64,000 nucleotides of DNA from Sulfurovum sp. AR (GCF_000296775.1 NZ_AJLE01000001.1:62001-126000); one strand, 5' to 3'. Shown: positions 42,956 through 51,907, counted from the first letter of the stretch. Program-made: numbers and translations. The notes: generated by a model not told the origin, from the sequence alone.

Positions 42956-45148
42956 ATGAAAATAAAATATTCGATGATAGTAGCTTTAGCGATTGCTTCA
43001 AGTATACATGCAGCAGAAGATCTAGAAATGATCACTGTTGAATCATCAACGATAGCTGACAGATTTGAGTCAAAGAAAACAGAAGTTTCAAATATTTCAG
43101 AAATAAGTGGGGAAGAAGTGGATGCAGAACATGCTGTAAATATTCAACAAGTTCTACAATCTATTCCCGGTATCACTACTGAGGTTACTACAGGAGACTC
43201 TTTAAAGATTCATTTAAGAGGTGTAGAAAACCAAATGTATATGGGGGAAAAACCCGGAGTTGCAGTTGTCATTGATGGGGTACCTGTATTTGAAAGAACT
43301 GGGAGAGTAAATATTGACCTTGACAATATAGAAAGTATTAAGGTGCTCAAAGGTGGGGCTTCATATTTGTTCGGTGATGATGCATTATCTGGTGCCGTGA
43401 TTATTACAACAAAAAGAGGTGCAAAATATAATAATAATTTTGCATCTGTTGAAAAAGGAAGTTTTGGGTTTCAAAAGTTATTGGCAAGAACTGGATATTC
43501 AAACGATGATTTAAGTTTTCATATTCAAGCCAGTGAAAGAAAAGCTGATGGATATCATGAGGATTCTGATTATAAGAGTAGGTATCTTAACGGTAAGTTT
43601 GAATATTATTTGGATGATACATCAGATATCACATTCGGTGCAGAACTATCTGATAGACAAAAAGATTCTCATGGTACTGTCGGAGGTGAAACAGAAGCAA
43701 GGACAAACCCAAAATCCATATATACTGGAGTTCAGGAAAGTAGAGACTATACAAGACAATATGATGTGCAGCTTTCAAAGTTCTTTGCAACCTATTCTAA
43801 AGATTTTGAGGATAATTCAAATTTTATGCTAAATGGGTATATCTATACAGACGATACTAAGTATATATCATCTCCTCAAACGAAAGATGACAACAATACA
43901 GCACAAGACTATTATGATGATAATGACTATGTTTATAACAATGATTATTCACAGATACAAAGAGGTATCAAAAGTGAATATAGAACATCAACTGAATCAT
44001 ATGCAACACTTTTAGGCTTGGATCTAAGAGCAAATGAATATAAAAATAAATCAACATACAGAGCGGCTCAGGCACTTGTAACATATGGACCATTTGGTGG
44101 TGTTGATCAAGGATATTTTCAACCTGGTGACTTTAAAAGTGATGACAGTACAGATGAAAATGTTTATGCAATATATGGTGAGTATAAGCGAGCTGTCAGT
44201 GAGAATTTCAGTGTGACTACGAATCTTAGGTATGATTGGATCAAATTGGATTATCATGATTATAAAGATAATAATTTTAAAGAAGATTTTAAAGTTTGGT
44301 CATACAGAATCGGAGCAAATTATCAACTAGATAAAGATTCTACCATCTATACCAATTTTTCTACAGGATTCAGAGCCCCAACTGTAGAACAACTCTATGC
44401 AGGAGACGTAAGTGCATGGGGTAGTACGATCAACAACCCTGATTTGGATCCAGAACAATCATTTAATTATGAGATAGGTTATAGAACTAGTCGAAACGGC
44501 ATAAACTATGATATTTCCATTTTCCAACTTGATAGAAAAGATTTTATTATGAAAACCTCAGGTAATTATGGAGATACAGATACTGATGATATGTGGGATA
44601 ATATCGGTGGTGCAAGACATAGAGGTTTAGAACTTGCAGTAAACGGTAATCTCAGAAAAGATCTCTATTTTAATTTGGCCTATACCTATTTAGATGCTAC
44701 CTATACTGATTACGATAATTATGGTATGACACTTGGAGCAGATACATGGAATGCTCCAGCACCTGTTTATTATTATGACGTCACTGGAAACACTATTCCA
44801 AGAACTTCTAAACATCAATTGAATGTAATAACCAACTATCAAGCGACAGATGACTTAAAACTTACGGCAGAAGTGAATGCAAGATCCCATTACTATGCCG
44901 ATGATTTAAACGCACTTGAGATCGAGGGACATGCGACCCTAAATTTAGGTGTTGACTATAAAGCCACCATAAACAAGTATGATCTGAATATGTTTGTAAG
45001 AGTAGATAATGTGTTCGATAAACAGTATTACAATTCAGCAAGATCAAGTAGTGACAGAAACGAAGATGGTGTATTTGATCATGAAGATCTATCTATTACA
45101 GTAAACCCAGGAAGGGTTATTAATGCTGGTTTAAGTATGAAGTTTTAA
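42956..45148 (+). CDS. TonB-dependent outer-membrane receptor
   Basis: A 730-residue TonB-dependent receptor: signal peptide (to about residue 19, I-H-A-A-E), TonB-box-like E-M-I-T-V-E-S, plug domain (about 40-150, with the I-D-G-V-P-V and L-F-G-D-D-A-L-S-G-A-V segments), then a 22-strand barrel ending G-L-S-M-K-F. The substrate is not evident; iron chelates, copper or another metal complex are all possible. It lies 14 bases before a polyferredoxin gene. The upstream TTAACAC repeats suggest response-regulator control. Confidence 0.93.
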   Translation: MKIKYSMIVALAIASSIHAAEDLEMITVESSTIADRFESKKTEVSNISEISGEEVDAEHAVNIQQVLQSIPGITTEVTTGDSLKIHLRGVENQMYMGEKPGVAVVIDGVPVFERTGRVNIDLDNIESIKVLKGGASYLFGDDALSGAVIITTKRGAKYNNNFASVEKGSFGFQKLLARTGYSNDDLSFHIQASERKADGYHEDSDYKSRYLNGKFEYYLDDTSDITFGAELSDRQKDSHGTVGGETEARTNPKSIYTGVQESRDYTRQYDVQLSKFFATYSKDFEDNSNFMLNGYIYTDDTKYISSPQTKDDNNTAQDYYDDNDYVYNNDYSQIQRGIKSEYRTSTESYATLLGLDLRANEYKNKSTYRAAQALVTYGPFGGVDQGYFQPGDFKSDDSTDENVYAIYGEYKRAVSENFSVTTNLRYDWIKLDYHDYKDNNFKEDFKVWSYRIGANYQLDKDSTIYTNFSTGFRAPTVEQLYAGDVSAWGSTINNPDLDPEQSFNYEIGYRTSRNGINYDISIFQLDRKDFIMKTSGNYGDTDTDDMWDNIGGARHRGLELAVNGNLRKDLYFNLAYTYLDATYTDYDNYGMTLGADTWNAPAPVYYYDVTGNTIPRTSKHQLNVITNYQATDDLKLTAEVNARSHYYADDLNALEIEGHATLNLGVDYKATINKYDLNMFVRVDNVFDKQYYNSARSSSDRNEDGVFDHEDLSITVNPGRVINAGLSMKF

Positions 45149-45162
45149 AGGAGAAGAGATAG

Positions 45163-46656
45163 ATGGTAGAGTTCAAAGAAAACAGAGATAGAAATGATAT
45201 ATACGGCATGCCCGTATTAGGATTCTTGTTTAAAAATCAAGCATTCTTGATGGTGTTGAAGCTAGCAGTTCTTGCACTCTTTATCTATGGTGTCTATATG
45301 GGTTTTGCTGATCCTGGTAAGGAAAACATCTTTACCAGGCATCTCTTTTGGGGACTCTTCTGGTCCCTTTTTATAGTGGTGACGCTTACCACCTTTGGTA
45401 GAATTTTTTGTGGTATCTGTCCTCATGGATTCTTAGGGAAATATATCACGAAGTTCGGTCTTAAAAAAGATATGCCAAATTTTTTGAAAAATAGATTTAT
45501 TGGTATTTTCATTCTCTTTTTTGGATGGTGGGGTGTCTATTATCTCGCACCTGGATTTTGGAAAGTACCACTTGCTACAGCTTGGCTTTTCACTGGTATT
45601 ACATTGGTTGCTTTTGTGATGTATTATCTCTATAAAGATATGAGCTATTGTAAATATATCTGTCCCATCGGTACTTTGACAAAAGCCTATGCAAAAGTAT
45701 CATTTACGGAGTTGGGTACGTATAAAGAGGATTGCAGCAGCTGTAAAACTTTGGATTGTGCAGTGGCTTGTCCTTACAACTTAAATCCATTCTCATTTGA
45801 CAATAAAAATTCTATGGATGACTGTACACTTTGTATGGATTGTAGTAGTGCCTGTGATGCTGTGGCATTCAGGTTCATTAAACCTTCAAGAACATTGTTT
45901 GAAAAATTTAAATTCAACAAGGCAGAAGTATGGTCATTTATACTTATTACCGCTGCTATTTCACTTACGATGAGTTTTCACCATGGACTTAATCGTTCAG
46001 CTATTGCAGATGAATTTATCTGGTCAAAAACTGCAGTATTTTCTCAACAGTATATAGATTTTGGTACATGGGATGCCATCGGTCTATTTGCATTTATCTA
46101 TGCGACCATATTGTCAATCAGTGTCGTATATATCGGTATGTTTGTTGCATCCAAGGTTTTGAAAGCATCTTTTGAAAAGACGTTCTATACTTTAGGTTAT
46201 GCATTTGCTCCACTGTTCATTATTGGCGGATTGGCACACTTGATACATAGTTTTTTTACACATAATTATGCAGAGATAGCCAATGGTTTCATTTATGGAT
46301 TTGGTTTGGAAGCCGGTCCGGTTGAAAACCTGGCTTCAAGAAGAGATGCCTGGTTACATATCTTTGATGTGATTCCTTATATCGCTGTACTATGGGGTTA
46401 TCTGATCCTTGCAAAAAGAATGAAGTCTTTTAAAGCAACAAAGATGAAGAAGATCATAGCGTTTGTGTTTGCTTCTTCTCTTATCACGCTCTATCTGTCA
46501 ACAAATCTATATAGTGCTTATGTGTTTAAAACATATGGTGCGGCAAAAAGTAGTCATCATGGAAGTCATGGGAATCATGGTGCAACAACACCTGCAAAAT
46601 CAAAAACACCTGCAATGAAGTGTCAATCTGGTAAATGTGGCGCATCTATGAAGTAA
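45163..46656 (+). CDS. Membrane polyferredoxin (CcoG/NapH-like) with His/Cys/Met-rich tail
   Basis: A 497-residue inner membrane iron-sulfur protein. It has N-terminal spans, C-G-I-C-P (about 83-87) and C-K-Y-I-C-P motifs, two [4Fe-4S] clusters of ferredoxin type (C-S-S-C...C-A-V-A-C-P and C-T-L-C-M-D-C), then further spans. The tail (about 465-497) is rich in His, Met and Cys (H-H-G-S-H-G-N-H-G and C-x-S-G-K-C-G), like a metal-binding peptide. CcoG-type proteins reduce Cu(II); metal reduction after receptor uptake is plausible but unproven. Confidence 0.88.
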   Translation: MVEFKENRDRNDIYGMPVLGFLFKNQAFLMVLKLAVLALFIYGVYMGFADPGKENIFTRHLFWGLFWSLFIVVTLTTFGRIFCGICPHGFLGKYITKFGLKKDMPNFLKNRFIGIFILFFGWWGVYYLAPGFWKVPLATAWLFTGITLVAFVMYYLYKDMSYCKYICPIGTLTKAYAKVSFTELGTYKEDCSSCKTLDCAVACPYNLNPFSFDNKNSMDDCTLCMDCSSACDAVAFRFIKPSRTLFEKFKFNKAEVWSFILITAAISLTMSFHHGLNRSAIADEFIWSKTAVFSQQYIDFGTWDAIGLFAFIYATILSISVVYIGMFVASKVLKASFEKTFYTLGYAFAPLFIIGGLAHLIHSFFTHNYAEIANGFIYGFGLEAGPVENLASRRDAWLHIFDVIPYIAVLWGYLILAKRMKSFKATKMKKIIAFVFASSLITLYLSTNLYSAYVFKTYGAAKSSHHGSHGNHGATTPAKSKTPAMKCQSGKCGASMK

Positions 46657-46664
46657 TGCCATTA

Positions 46665-46689
46665 GTATGATGTCCGTTGGACATCATAC
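46665..46689. terminator. Hairpin after the polyferredoxin gene
   Basis: GTATGATGTCC-GTT-GGACATCATAC is a perfect 11-bp stem with a 3-base loop, 8 bases after the stop codon and between convergent genes. No T-run follows, but its position fits a terminator. Confidence 0.6.
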
Positions 46690-46765
46690 CTAAGGTGTTC
46701 ACAAAAACTTTTATTATTCTACTCATTCAGAGCAAATCATCCTGTCAAAGTATGCAAAAAGAGTA

Positions 46766-48178
46766 TTATAATTCTCGTATCATATCAAGTAGTAAAAGAT
46801 TGACTTCATATAATAGGATAGAGAATAGTAGCACAGCTAAAAGCCAATAAAGAGACCTTTTTGATCTAACGATCTTCCAAAACCTCTTTGTCCCAACCTC
46901 TCTGACTGTAAATATAAAAAGTACCCATCCTCCTATACTTCCGGCCAATGCTAGTCCTGAAGCTCCAAGAGGATACATGAGGATCAGTGAAAATGTTACA
47001 GAAGTGATCAGAGAGTAGACAGCAATTTTGGCTGCCTTACGGTGTCTATGTGATGCATATAGAAAGAGAGAAAAAAGTTTTGCCAGTCCGAAAGGAAGCA
47101 GACCTACCATGTACATTTGAAGTACATTGACCGTTTCGAATGTTTGTACATTGGTAAATTTCCCTCTCTCAAAAAGCAGCCATACTATGGGTTCTGCAAG
47201 CAGTATACCACCGACCATCGCTCCACCCAATAAAAATGCAAGTAACCAAAAGGCCTGGTTGAGGTTTTTATATGCTTCTGTTTCATTGTTATTTTTAAGT
47301 GCTTTAGAGACAGAAGGAAAAAGTACCGTTGCTGTGGCGATGGCAATGATGGCAAGCGGAAGCTGGAAGACACGGTTGGCATAAAAGAGGTAGGAGACAG
47401 AGCCAGTCATGAGGAATGTTGCCAAAAGTGTATCTATGAAAGCAGAGATCTGGGGTGTGGAGTTCCCTAGAATACCAGGTAAAAAGAGAGATTGAAAATG
47501 CTTTTTCTCATCATCAACATCTTTGTTTTTTCTGTATTTCCACCCACCTATAAGGATTTTATGCAAGCTAAGCTTATGGAGTGTGACAAGGTGCGCCAGT
47601 ATCTGAAGTCCTCCGCCGATGAGTACGGCAAAACTGAGTGCATACGCAACTGTTTTTGGATCTTCTTTCATATAGATGTAGAGTGCTGCAATCATCGAGA
47701 TATTGAGCAGGGCTGTTGACATGGCTGTGGTGGCAAAATGGTCTTTGTATTGGAGCATAGTGGCTAAAAATGTCACGATGAAGATGAGGTCCAAATACCA
47801 AAAGTTGATGGCGGTCAAAGGTGCGGTTTTTGCTATCAGTTCTTTCTCCCATCCCAATGCCAAGAGTTTAGTGATAGGTTCGGGAAAGAACGTAATGAGT
47901 AGAGAAAAGGCCATTAAAAAGAGTAGAAAGCGTAAAAATATAGCAGTGGCAAAGACCCCTTTGTGCCTGCTCGCTACAAAAGAGGGCATAAACGCTTGTG
48001 TGAATGCCCCTTCAGCAAAGATACGGCGAAAAAGGTTGGGAAGTTTAAAGGCGACAAAAAACATATCACTCCACATGGAAGCACCGAGAGCTGAAGCCAT
48101 CAGAACATCACGTCCTAGTCCAGTGATACGTGAAACTAGAATACCGAAGCTGTTGGTGAAGATGGATTTAAGTCGCAT
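46766..48178 (-). CDS. murJ: Lipid II flippase MurJ
   Basis: A 470-residue membrane protein of the MATE/MviN family with about 13-14 spans, which flips the peptidoglycan precursor lipid II across the inner membrane. The family start (N-S-x-G-I-L-x-S-R-x-x-G-L-x-R-D) and the segment F-R-R-I-F-A-E-G-A-F-T-Q-A-F are clear. Length is slightly below the usual 510, typical of Campylobacterota. It lies alone on the minus strand. Confidence 0.95.
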   Translation of the reverse strand: MRLKSIFTNSFGILVSRITGLGRDVLMASALGASMWSDMFFVAFKLPNLFRRIFAEGAFTQAFMPSFVASRHKGVFATAIFLRFLLFLMAFSLLITFFPEPITKLLALGWEKELIAKTAPLTAINFWYLDLIFIVTFLATMLQYKDHFATTAMSTALLNISMIAALYIYMKEDPKTVAYALSFAVLIGGGLQILAHLVTLHKLSLHKILIGGWKYRKNKDVDDEKKHFQSLFLPGILGNSTPQISAFIDTLLATFLMTGSVSYLFYANRVFQLPLAIIAIATATVLFPSVSKALKNNNETEAYKNLNQAFWLLAFLLGGAMVGGILLAEPIVWLLFERGKFTNVQTFETVNVLQMYMVGLLPFGLAKLFSLFLYASHRHRKAAKIAVYSLITSVTFSLILMYPLGASGLALAGSIGGWVLFIFTVREVGTKRFWKIVRSKRSLYWLLAVLLFSILLYEVNLLLLDMIREL

Positions 48179-48260
48179 AAGTCTCTTTAATATTAAGTTG
48201 CAGGTATTTTAGCGTAATGTAGATTTGAATAAAAATATGTATCAAAATACATTTGCAGTG

Positions 48261-48292
48261 ATACCTTATAAAGTGATCACTTTATAAGGTAT
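48261..48292. repeat. Perfect 32-bp palindrome
   Basis: ATACCTTATAAAGTGA followed directly by its exact reverse complement, with no loop. It lies between murJ and the YdhR-like gene. It could be a terminator for the YdhR-like gene (minus strand), an operator or a cruciform site. The C-C-T-T-A-T-A-A core also occurs in the terminator at 6981-7019. Confidence 0.7.
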
Positions 48293-48363
48293 GCATGGCA
48301 GATATTTTAGGAAGTGGTGGATAGATTGAGAGAGTGATGCTAGAAAATACTTTAGAACTTGAA

Positions 48364-48666
48364 TTATAACGGTGCTCTGTCAATTCGGCTTAAAGTATCG
48401 TTCACTTGAAGAATTTTCGATCGTATACTCTCAACACCAAACGATGTGAGTCTGGCTTCATGCTTCTCAATATAACGTTTAGCATCGGCTTCATTATCGA
48501 AAAGATAAATCCCTCCGGCAATCTTTTGCTCTTTGGATTCTGTCCATATTTTCCAGACCAAACCAGGTTCATTGGCGATATCTTCAGCAAGTCCTTGCAT
48601 CGCATTACTCATTTCTTCTTCAAAAGGCCCGTGATAGGGAAAATCTACTTGGACAAGAAAATTCAT
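48364..48666 (-). CDS. YdhR family putative monooxygenase
   Basis: A 100-residue dimeric alpha/beta-barrel protein of the YdhR family, with the N-terminal strand V-Q-V-D-F-P and the W-K-I-W-T-E-S core. Members are proposed monooxygenases for aromatic compounds but lack a firm reaction. The product is cytoplasmic with no signal peptide. It is divergent from a MarR-family gene across 83 bases, so it is a likely target of that regulator. Confidence 0.85.
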   Translation of the reverse strand: MNFLVQVDFPYHGPFEEEMSNAMQGLAEDIANEPGLVWKIWTESKEQKIAGGIYLFDNEADAKRYIEKHEARLTSFGVESIRSKILQVNDTLSRIDRAPL

Positions 48667-48730
48667 GTTATACTCTCCTTATAATGTGTATGTATATAAT
48701 GTCAGATGAAGTATACACAATATTATAATT

Positions 48731-48751
48731 ATTGTCAACTAGGTTTACAAT
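48731..48751. promoter_or_regulatory. MarR-type dyad overlapping the regulator start codon
   Basis: ATTGTCAAC-TAG-GTTTACAAT is a 9-bp inverted repeat with one mismatch, ending in the regulator's ATG. The form resembles MarR-family operators (T-T-G-x-C-A-A-C). It suggests autorepression and control of the divergent YdhR-like gene. Confidence 0.5.
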
Positions 48752-49187
48752 GTCATTCTGTTTTAATGCTTTAAAATCAAGCACTCTTTTTAATCAAATC
48801 ATTCTTGAAAGCCTTGAAAAAGAGGGTTTTTCGAACTTGAGTCCATCACTGCTTAGTATCTTTGCCCACTTGGCTGAAAGCGAGCCTACAAGTGTAAGCG
48901 CGTTAGCTAATCTTCTTAGTGTGAGCCGCCAGGCGATGCATAAAAGTATAAAGATATTAGAAGGTTCTAACTACATCACGCTTGAAAAACGCCCTACGAA
49001 CCGTAAAGAAAAAATGGTTGTTCTGACGGATCGAGGAGAAGAACTCGTGCAGTGCGCATTAATGACTATTGCCAAGACTGAAGAGAAAATGGCAGACTTT
49101 CTTGGGACAGAAGCCTTCAAACTATTTATAGAGAATCAGGAAAGATTGACCCTTTTTTTAGAAAGTATTTCACATAGTGAACCATGA
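48750..49187 (+). CDS. MarR family transcriptional regulator 1
   Basis: A 145-residue winged-helix regulator of the MarR family: dimerisation helices at both ends and a recognition region S-V-S-A-L-A-N-L-L-S-V-S-R-Q-A-M-H-K followed by the wing with R-K-E-K. The ATG at 48750 is preferred over an upstream TTG (48732), which lies inside the operator. Divergent from the YdhR-like monooxygenase gene, a common regulator/target layout. The ligand is unknown. Confidence 0.85.
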   Translation: MSFCFNALKSSTLFNQIILESLEKEGFSNLSPSLLSIFAHLAESEPTSVSALANLLSVSRQAMHKSIKILEGSNYITLEKRPTNRKEKMVVLTDRGEELVQCALMTIAKTEEKMADFLGTEAFKLFIENQERLTLFLESISHSEP

Positions 49188-49280
49188 TAAAGAAAAAAAC
49201 TTCATTAGGTACATACCTCAGTGATCAAGTTTTTTACGCAGGTACTTTTAAGATAAATATTTAAAATGACTTGATATTTG

Positions 49281-49294
49281 TTACTAATTAGTAA
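49281..49294. promoter_or_regulatory. Palindromic operator copy 1 (before MarR 2)
   Basis: TTACTAATTAGTAA is a perfect 14-bp palindrome that starts 38 bases upstream of the second MarR gene. The identical sequence occurs again upstream of the YceI gene at 49790-49803. This is strong evidence for a common operator and autoregulation. Confidence 0.7.
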
Positions 49295-49318
49295 TATAAT
49301 GCTGGTAGAGGTGTTAAG

Positions 49319-49771
49319 ATGAAGATAAAAAATACAACCAGTTACGGAAAGAATGCTGATAGATCCATGCAAACTTGGATACAGTTATTCAGAGTATATA
49401 ATAAAATAAGAGCAAAAGAAATTGCCTATATTACATCATTTGGTATAACCATGAACCAATTTGAAGTACTAGAAGTGCTTTACCATAGAGGTGATCTTAA
49501 TGTTGGTACAATTACAAAACTAATTATGAGTACACCTGGAAACGTAACCGTTGTAGTCCGAAACTTAAAAAGAGATGGTTATATAACTTCTTTACCGGAT
49601 CCAAGTGATAAAAGGGCCTCTATTTTATCAATAACGGAAAAGGGAAAAGAGCTTATAGAAAAGTTGTTTCCAACACATGCAAAGAATTTTGAAGGCTACT
49701 TTGAAGCTTTAAGTGAAGAGGAGACCAACACACTATTTACACTTTTAAGAAAATTACACAAGTCAGTGTAG
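49319..49771 (+). CDS. MarR family transcriptional regulator 2
   Basis: A 150-residue MarR-type repressor with winged helix: V-G-T-I-T-K-L-I-M-S-T-P-G-N-V-T recognition segment, then D-P-S-D-K-R-A-S wing and C-terminal dimer helix. It is not closely similar to the MarR gene at 48750. Identical 14-bp palindromes flank it, one in its own promoter and one before yceI. It therefore likely controls itself and the YceI/dioxygenase operon. Confidence 0.9.
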   Translation: MKIKNTTSYGKNADRSMQTWIQLFRVYNKIRAKEIAYITSFGITMNQFEVLEVLYHRGDLNVGTITKLIMSTPGNVTVVVRNLKRDGYITSLPDPSDKRASILSITEKGKELIEKLFPTHAKNFEGYFEALSEEETNTLFTLLRKLHKSV

Positions 49772-49789
49772 CTTTTTTTTGTGCAAATA

Positions 49790-49803
49790 TTACTAATTAG
49801 TAA
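49790..49803. promoter_or_regulatory. Palindromic operator copy 2 (before YceI)
   Basis: Second exact copy of TTACTAATTAGTAA, 14 bases before the yceI start codon and partly overlapping its leader. Placement so close to the RBS would block transcription from a promoter in the preceding A/T-rich stretch. Confidence 0.7.
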
Positions 49804-49817
49804 CAAAAGGGACAAAA

Positions 49818-50387
49818 ATGAAATTATTCAAACTAGGACTTACATCGATTTTAGCAGGAGGTGCATTAGTTGCAGGAACCTATAATGTTGATACAGCACA
49901 TTCACATATTGGGTTTAAGGTCAGACATATGATGATCTCCAATGTCAATGGAAAATTTAATACATTTAACGGGACATTTGAATATGACGAAGAGACAAAA
50001 ACATTAAGAAGTTTAAACGGAACTGTAGAGGTGAAGTCTATCAATACAGAGAATGCAAAAAGAGATGAGCATTTGAGAACATCAGACTTTTTTGCAGCAG
50101 CAGAATATCCTCAGATGACATTCATACTTGAGAAAGTTAAAGGTGAGACGGCTTACGGTAAACTCACGATGAGAGGTGTAACAAAAGATGTGGCATTTGA
50201 ATTTGAAAATAATGGTCTAGTTAAAGACCCGTGGGGCAACATAAGAGTTGGACTAGCGCTTAGTGGAAAAATCAACAGGTTTGACTATGGAATTAAATAT
50301 AATGAGATACTTGAGGCAGGAGGTGTTGCAGTAGGTGAAACTGTGAAGATCAATGTGGAATTAGAAGGGATTTTAATTCGACCGTAA
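49818..50387 (+). CDS. YceI family periplasmic lipid/quinone-binding protein
   Basis: A 189-residue exported lipocalin-like protein: signal peptide (to about residue 20, ending V-A-G), then the family start Y-N-V-D-T-A-H-S-H-I-G-F-K-V-R-H and the K-R-D-E-H-L-R-x-x-D-F-F motif. Members bind polyisoprenoids or related amphiphiles and are often linked to stress. It is the first gene after the second operator copy and is followed 11 bases later by a dioxygenase gene. Confidence 0.93.
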   Translation: MKLFKLGLTSILAGGALVAGTYNVDTAHSHIGFKVRHMMISNVNGKFNTFNGTFEYDEETKTLRSLNGTVEVKSINTENAKRDEHLRTSDFFAAAEYPQMTFILEKVKGETAYGKLTMRGVTKDVAFEFENNGLVKDPWGNIRVGLALSGKINRFDYGIKYNEILEAGGVAVGETVKINVELEGILIRP

Positions 50388-50398
50388 AGAAGAAGAAA

Positions 50399-51238
50399 AT
50401 GACAAGAAAAGATTTTTTAAAGCTACTCGCTTTAACATTAGGAGGTTTAACCATGCCACTTGCTGCAAAAGAAACAAAAAGAGCTCCTGCTTTTTTTGTG
50501 GGTCATGGTAACCCCATGAATGCTCTAGGCAATAATGCTTTTACAAAATCACTGAGAACTTTAGGTGAATCGATCGAAAAACCCAAAGCTATTTTAGTTA
50601 TCTCAGCACACTGGAGTACACCGTATAATGCCATTAATATCCATCAGAGTGATGAACTTATGTATGACATGTATGGATTTCCCGATGCCCTGTATAAAGT
50701 AGCATATCCTGCGCCAAATGCTGATTTTTTGGTCTCTGACTTGCAAAAACTATTTCCACATCTACAAGTGAAAAATAGAAATCTCGACCATGGGGTATGG
50801 AGTGTTTTAGTGCACCTGTTCCCAGATGCAGATATTCCCGTGATGCAATTATCGATCAACCATACATTGTCCATGCAAGCACATTTTGAAATGGGTCGAA
50901 GGATTAGAACATTGCGTGAGCACGGTGTGATGATAATCGGCAGCGGAAATGTTACACACAATCTGCTGGATATCCAAGCACAACAAGATGCGCCAGCCGT
51001 TCCTTGGGCAAAAGAGTTTGATGATTTTGTAAAAAATGCCATAGAGAAACAAGACTATAATGCATTGATACACTTTAAAGATAGGCAACGTTATGCAGAG
51101 CATGCACATCCGACAACAGAGCATTATATCCCCTTACTTTATATCGCAGGTAGTGCTTATAAGGATGACAAAAGTATATTTGTTTATGAAGATATGGAAC
51201 ATGGAACACTAAGTATGCGGAGCTGGCTGCTTACATAA
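50399..51238 (+). CDS. Exported extradiol ring-cleavage dioxygenase (DODA/YgiD type)
   Basis: A 279-residue protein of the LigB/4,5-DOPA extradiol dioxygenase type, with four likely metal histidines: V-G-H-G-N-P (about 36), I-S-A-H-W-S (about 70), N-V-T-H-N-L (about 184) and T-E-H-Y-I-P (about 241). Uncommonly, the N-terminus T-R-K-D-F-L-K-L-L-A-L plus a hydrophobic stretch looks like a Tat signal peptide with R-K, so the enzyme is probably exported. Co-transcribed with YceI under the palindrome operator. The substrate is unknown. Confidence 0.86.
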   Translation: MTRKDFLKLLALTLGGLTMPLAAKETKRAPAFFVGHGNPMNALGNNAFTKSLRTLGESIEKPKAILVISAHWSTPYNAINIHQSDELMYDMYGFPDALYKVAYPAPNADFLVSDLQKLFPHLQVKNRNLDHGVWSVLVHLFPDADIPVMQLSINHTLSMQAHFEMGRRIRTLREHGVMIIGSGNVTHNLLDIQAQQDAPAVPWAKEFDDFVKNAIEKQDYNALIHFKDRQRYAEHAHPTTEHYIPLLYIAGSAYKDDKSIFVYEDMEHGTLSMRSWLLT

Positions 51239-51341
51239 GCTCTTGAGGAACAGGACAGTGAAAACATGTCAATTTGACATTTTTTTGCCGCTGACATAAA
51301 ACTCTTGATATACTTTGACAATTAAATCAAAAAGGGCAGAT

Positions 51342-51899
51342 ATGATAGTAGGCATAGAAGGTACCATAGAACGAAAAGATCCCACTTTTGTACACCTGAA
51401 TGTAAACGGATTGATCTATGAAGTGTTGGTTTCTATCAACACTTCAAACAGTATACAAGAGAAGAAAGTCAAACTTTTTGTCACACAGGTCATACGAGAG
51501 GATGCCAATCTTCTTTTTGGCTTTATGGATACGAATGAAAAGAAAATGTTTGACACCGTACTGAAAATAAACGGTGTAGGACCCAAAGTAGGACTTGCGA
51601 TCTGTTCTACCTTCACTCCTGAAACCTTTGCCAAAGTCGTAGCCTCTAAAGATGTCAGTATGCTCAAGCGGGTGCCCGGTATAGGACCTAAGGCTGCAAG
51701 CCGCATCTTGGTCGAACTGGCTGATTTCATTGTTGATGGAAATGAAGAGAGTGCCAACTCAGGTGCCATTGGCGAAGCAACGATGGCCCTTGAGAGTCTA
51801 GGATTTAAAAAAGATGTGATTCAAAAAGCACTTTTAGGGGCTACAGGGGATACAAGTACCCTGGTTAAAGAGGGATTGAAAAAGTTACAGAGATTATAA
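51342..51899 (+). CDS. ruvA: Holliday junction branch migration protein RuvA
   Basis: DNA-binding subunit that targets RuvB to Holliday junctions. The 185-residue product has the N-terminal OB domain (I-V-G-I-E-G-T-I), the helix-hairpin-helix motifs ([11 protein letters not shown] and [12 protein letters not shown]), and the C-terminal RuvB-binding domain. The ATG at 51342 follows AAAGGGCAG; the longer reading from 51315 adds unrelated residues. ruvB and ruvC are not near. Confidence 0.96.
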   Translation: MIVGIEGTIERKDPTFVHLNVNGLIYEVLVSINTSNSIQEKKVKLFVTQVIREDANLLFGFMDTNEKKMFDTVLKINGVGPKVGLAICSTFTPETFAKVVASKDVSMLKRVPGIGPKAASRILVELADFIVDGNEESANSGAIGEATMALESLGFKKDVIQKALLGATGDTSTLVKEGLKKLQRL

Positions 51900-51907
51900 A
51901 CATGTCT

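Noticed and set aside
48732-48749. TTG start upstream of MarR 1
   Set aside because: The codon lies inside the likely operator and adds only six residues; the ATG at 48750 gives the normal family N-terminus.
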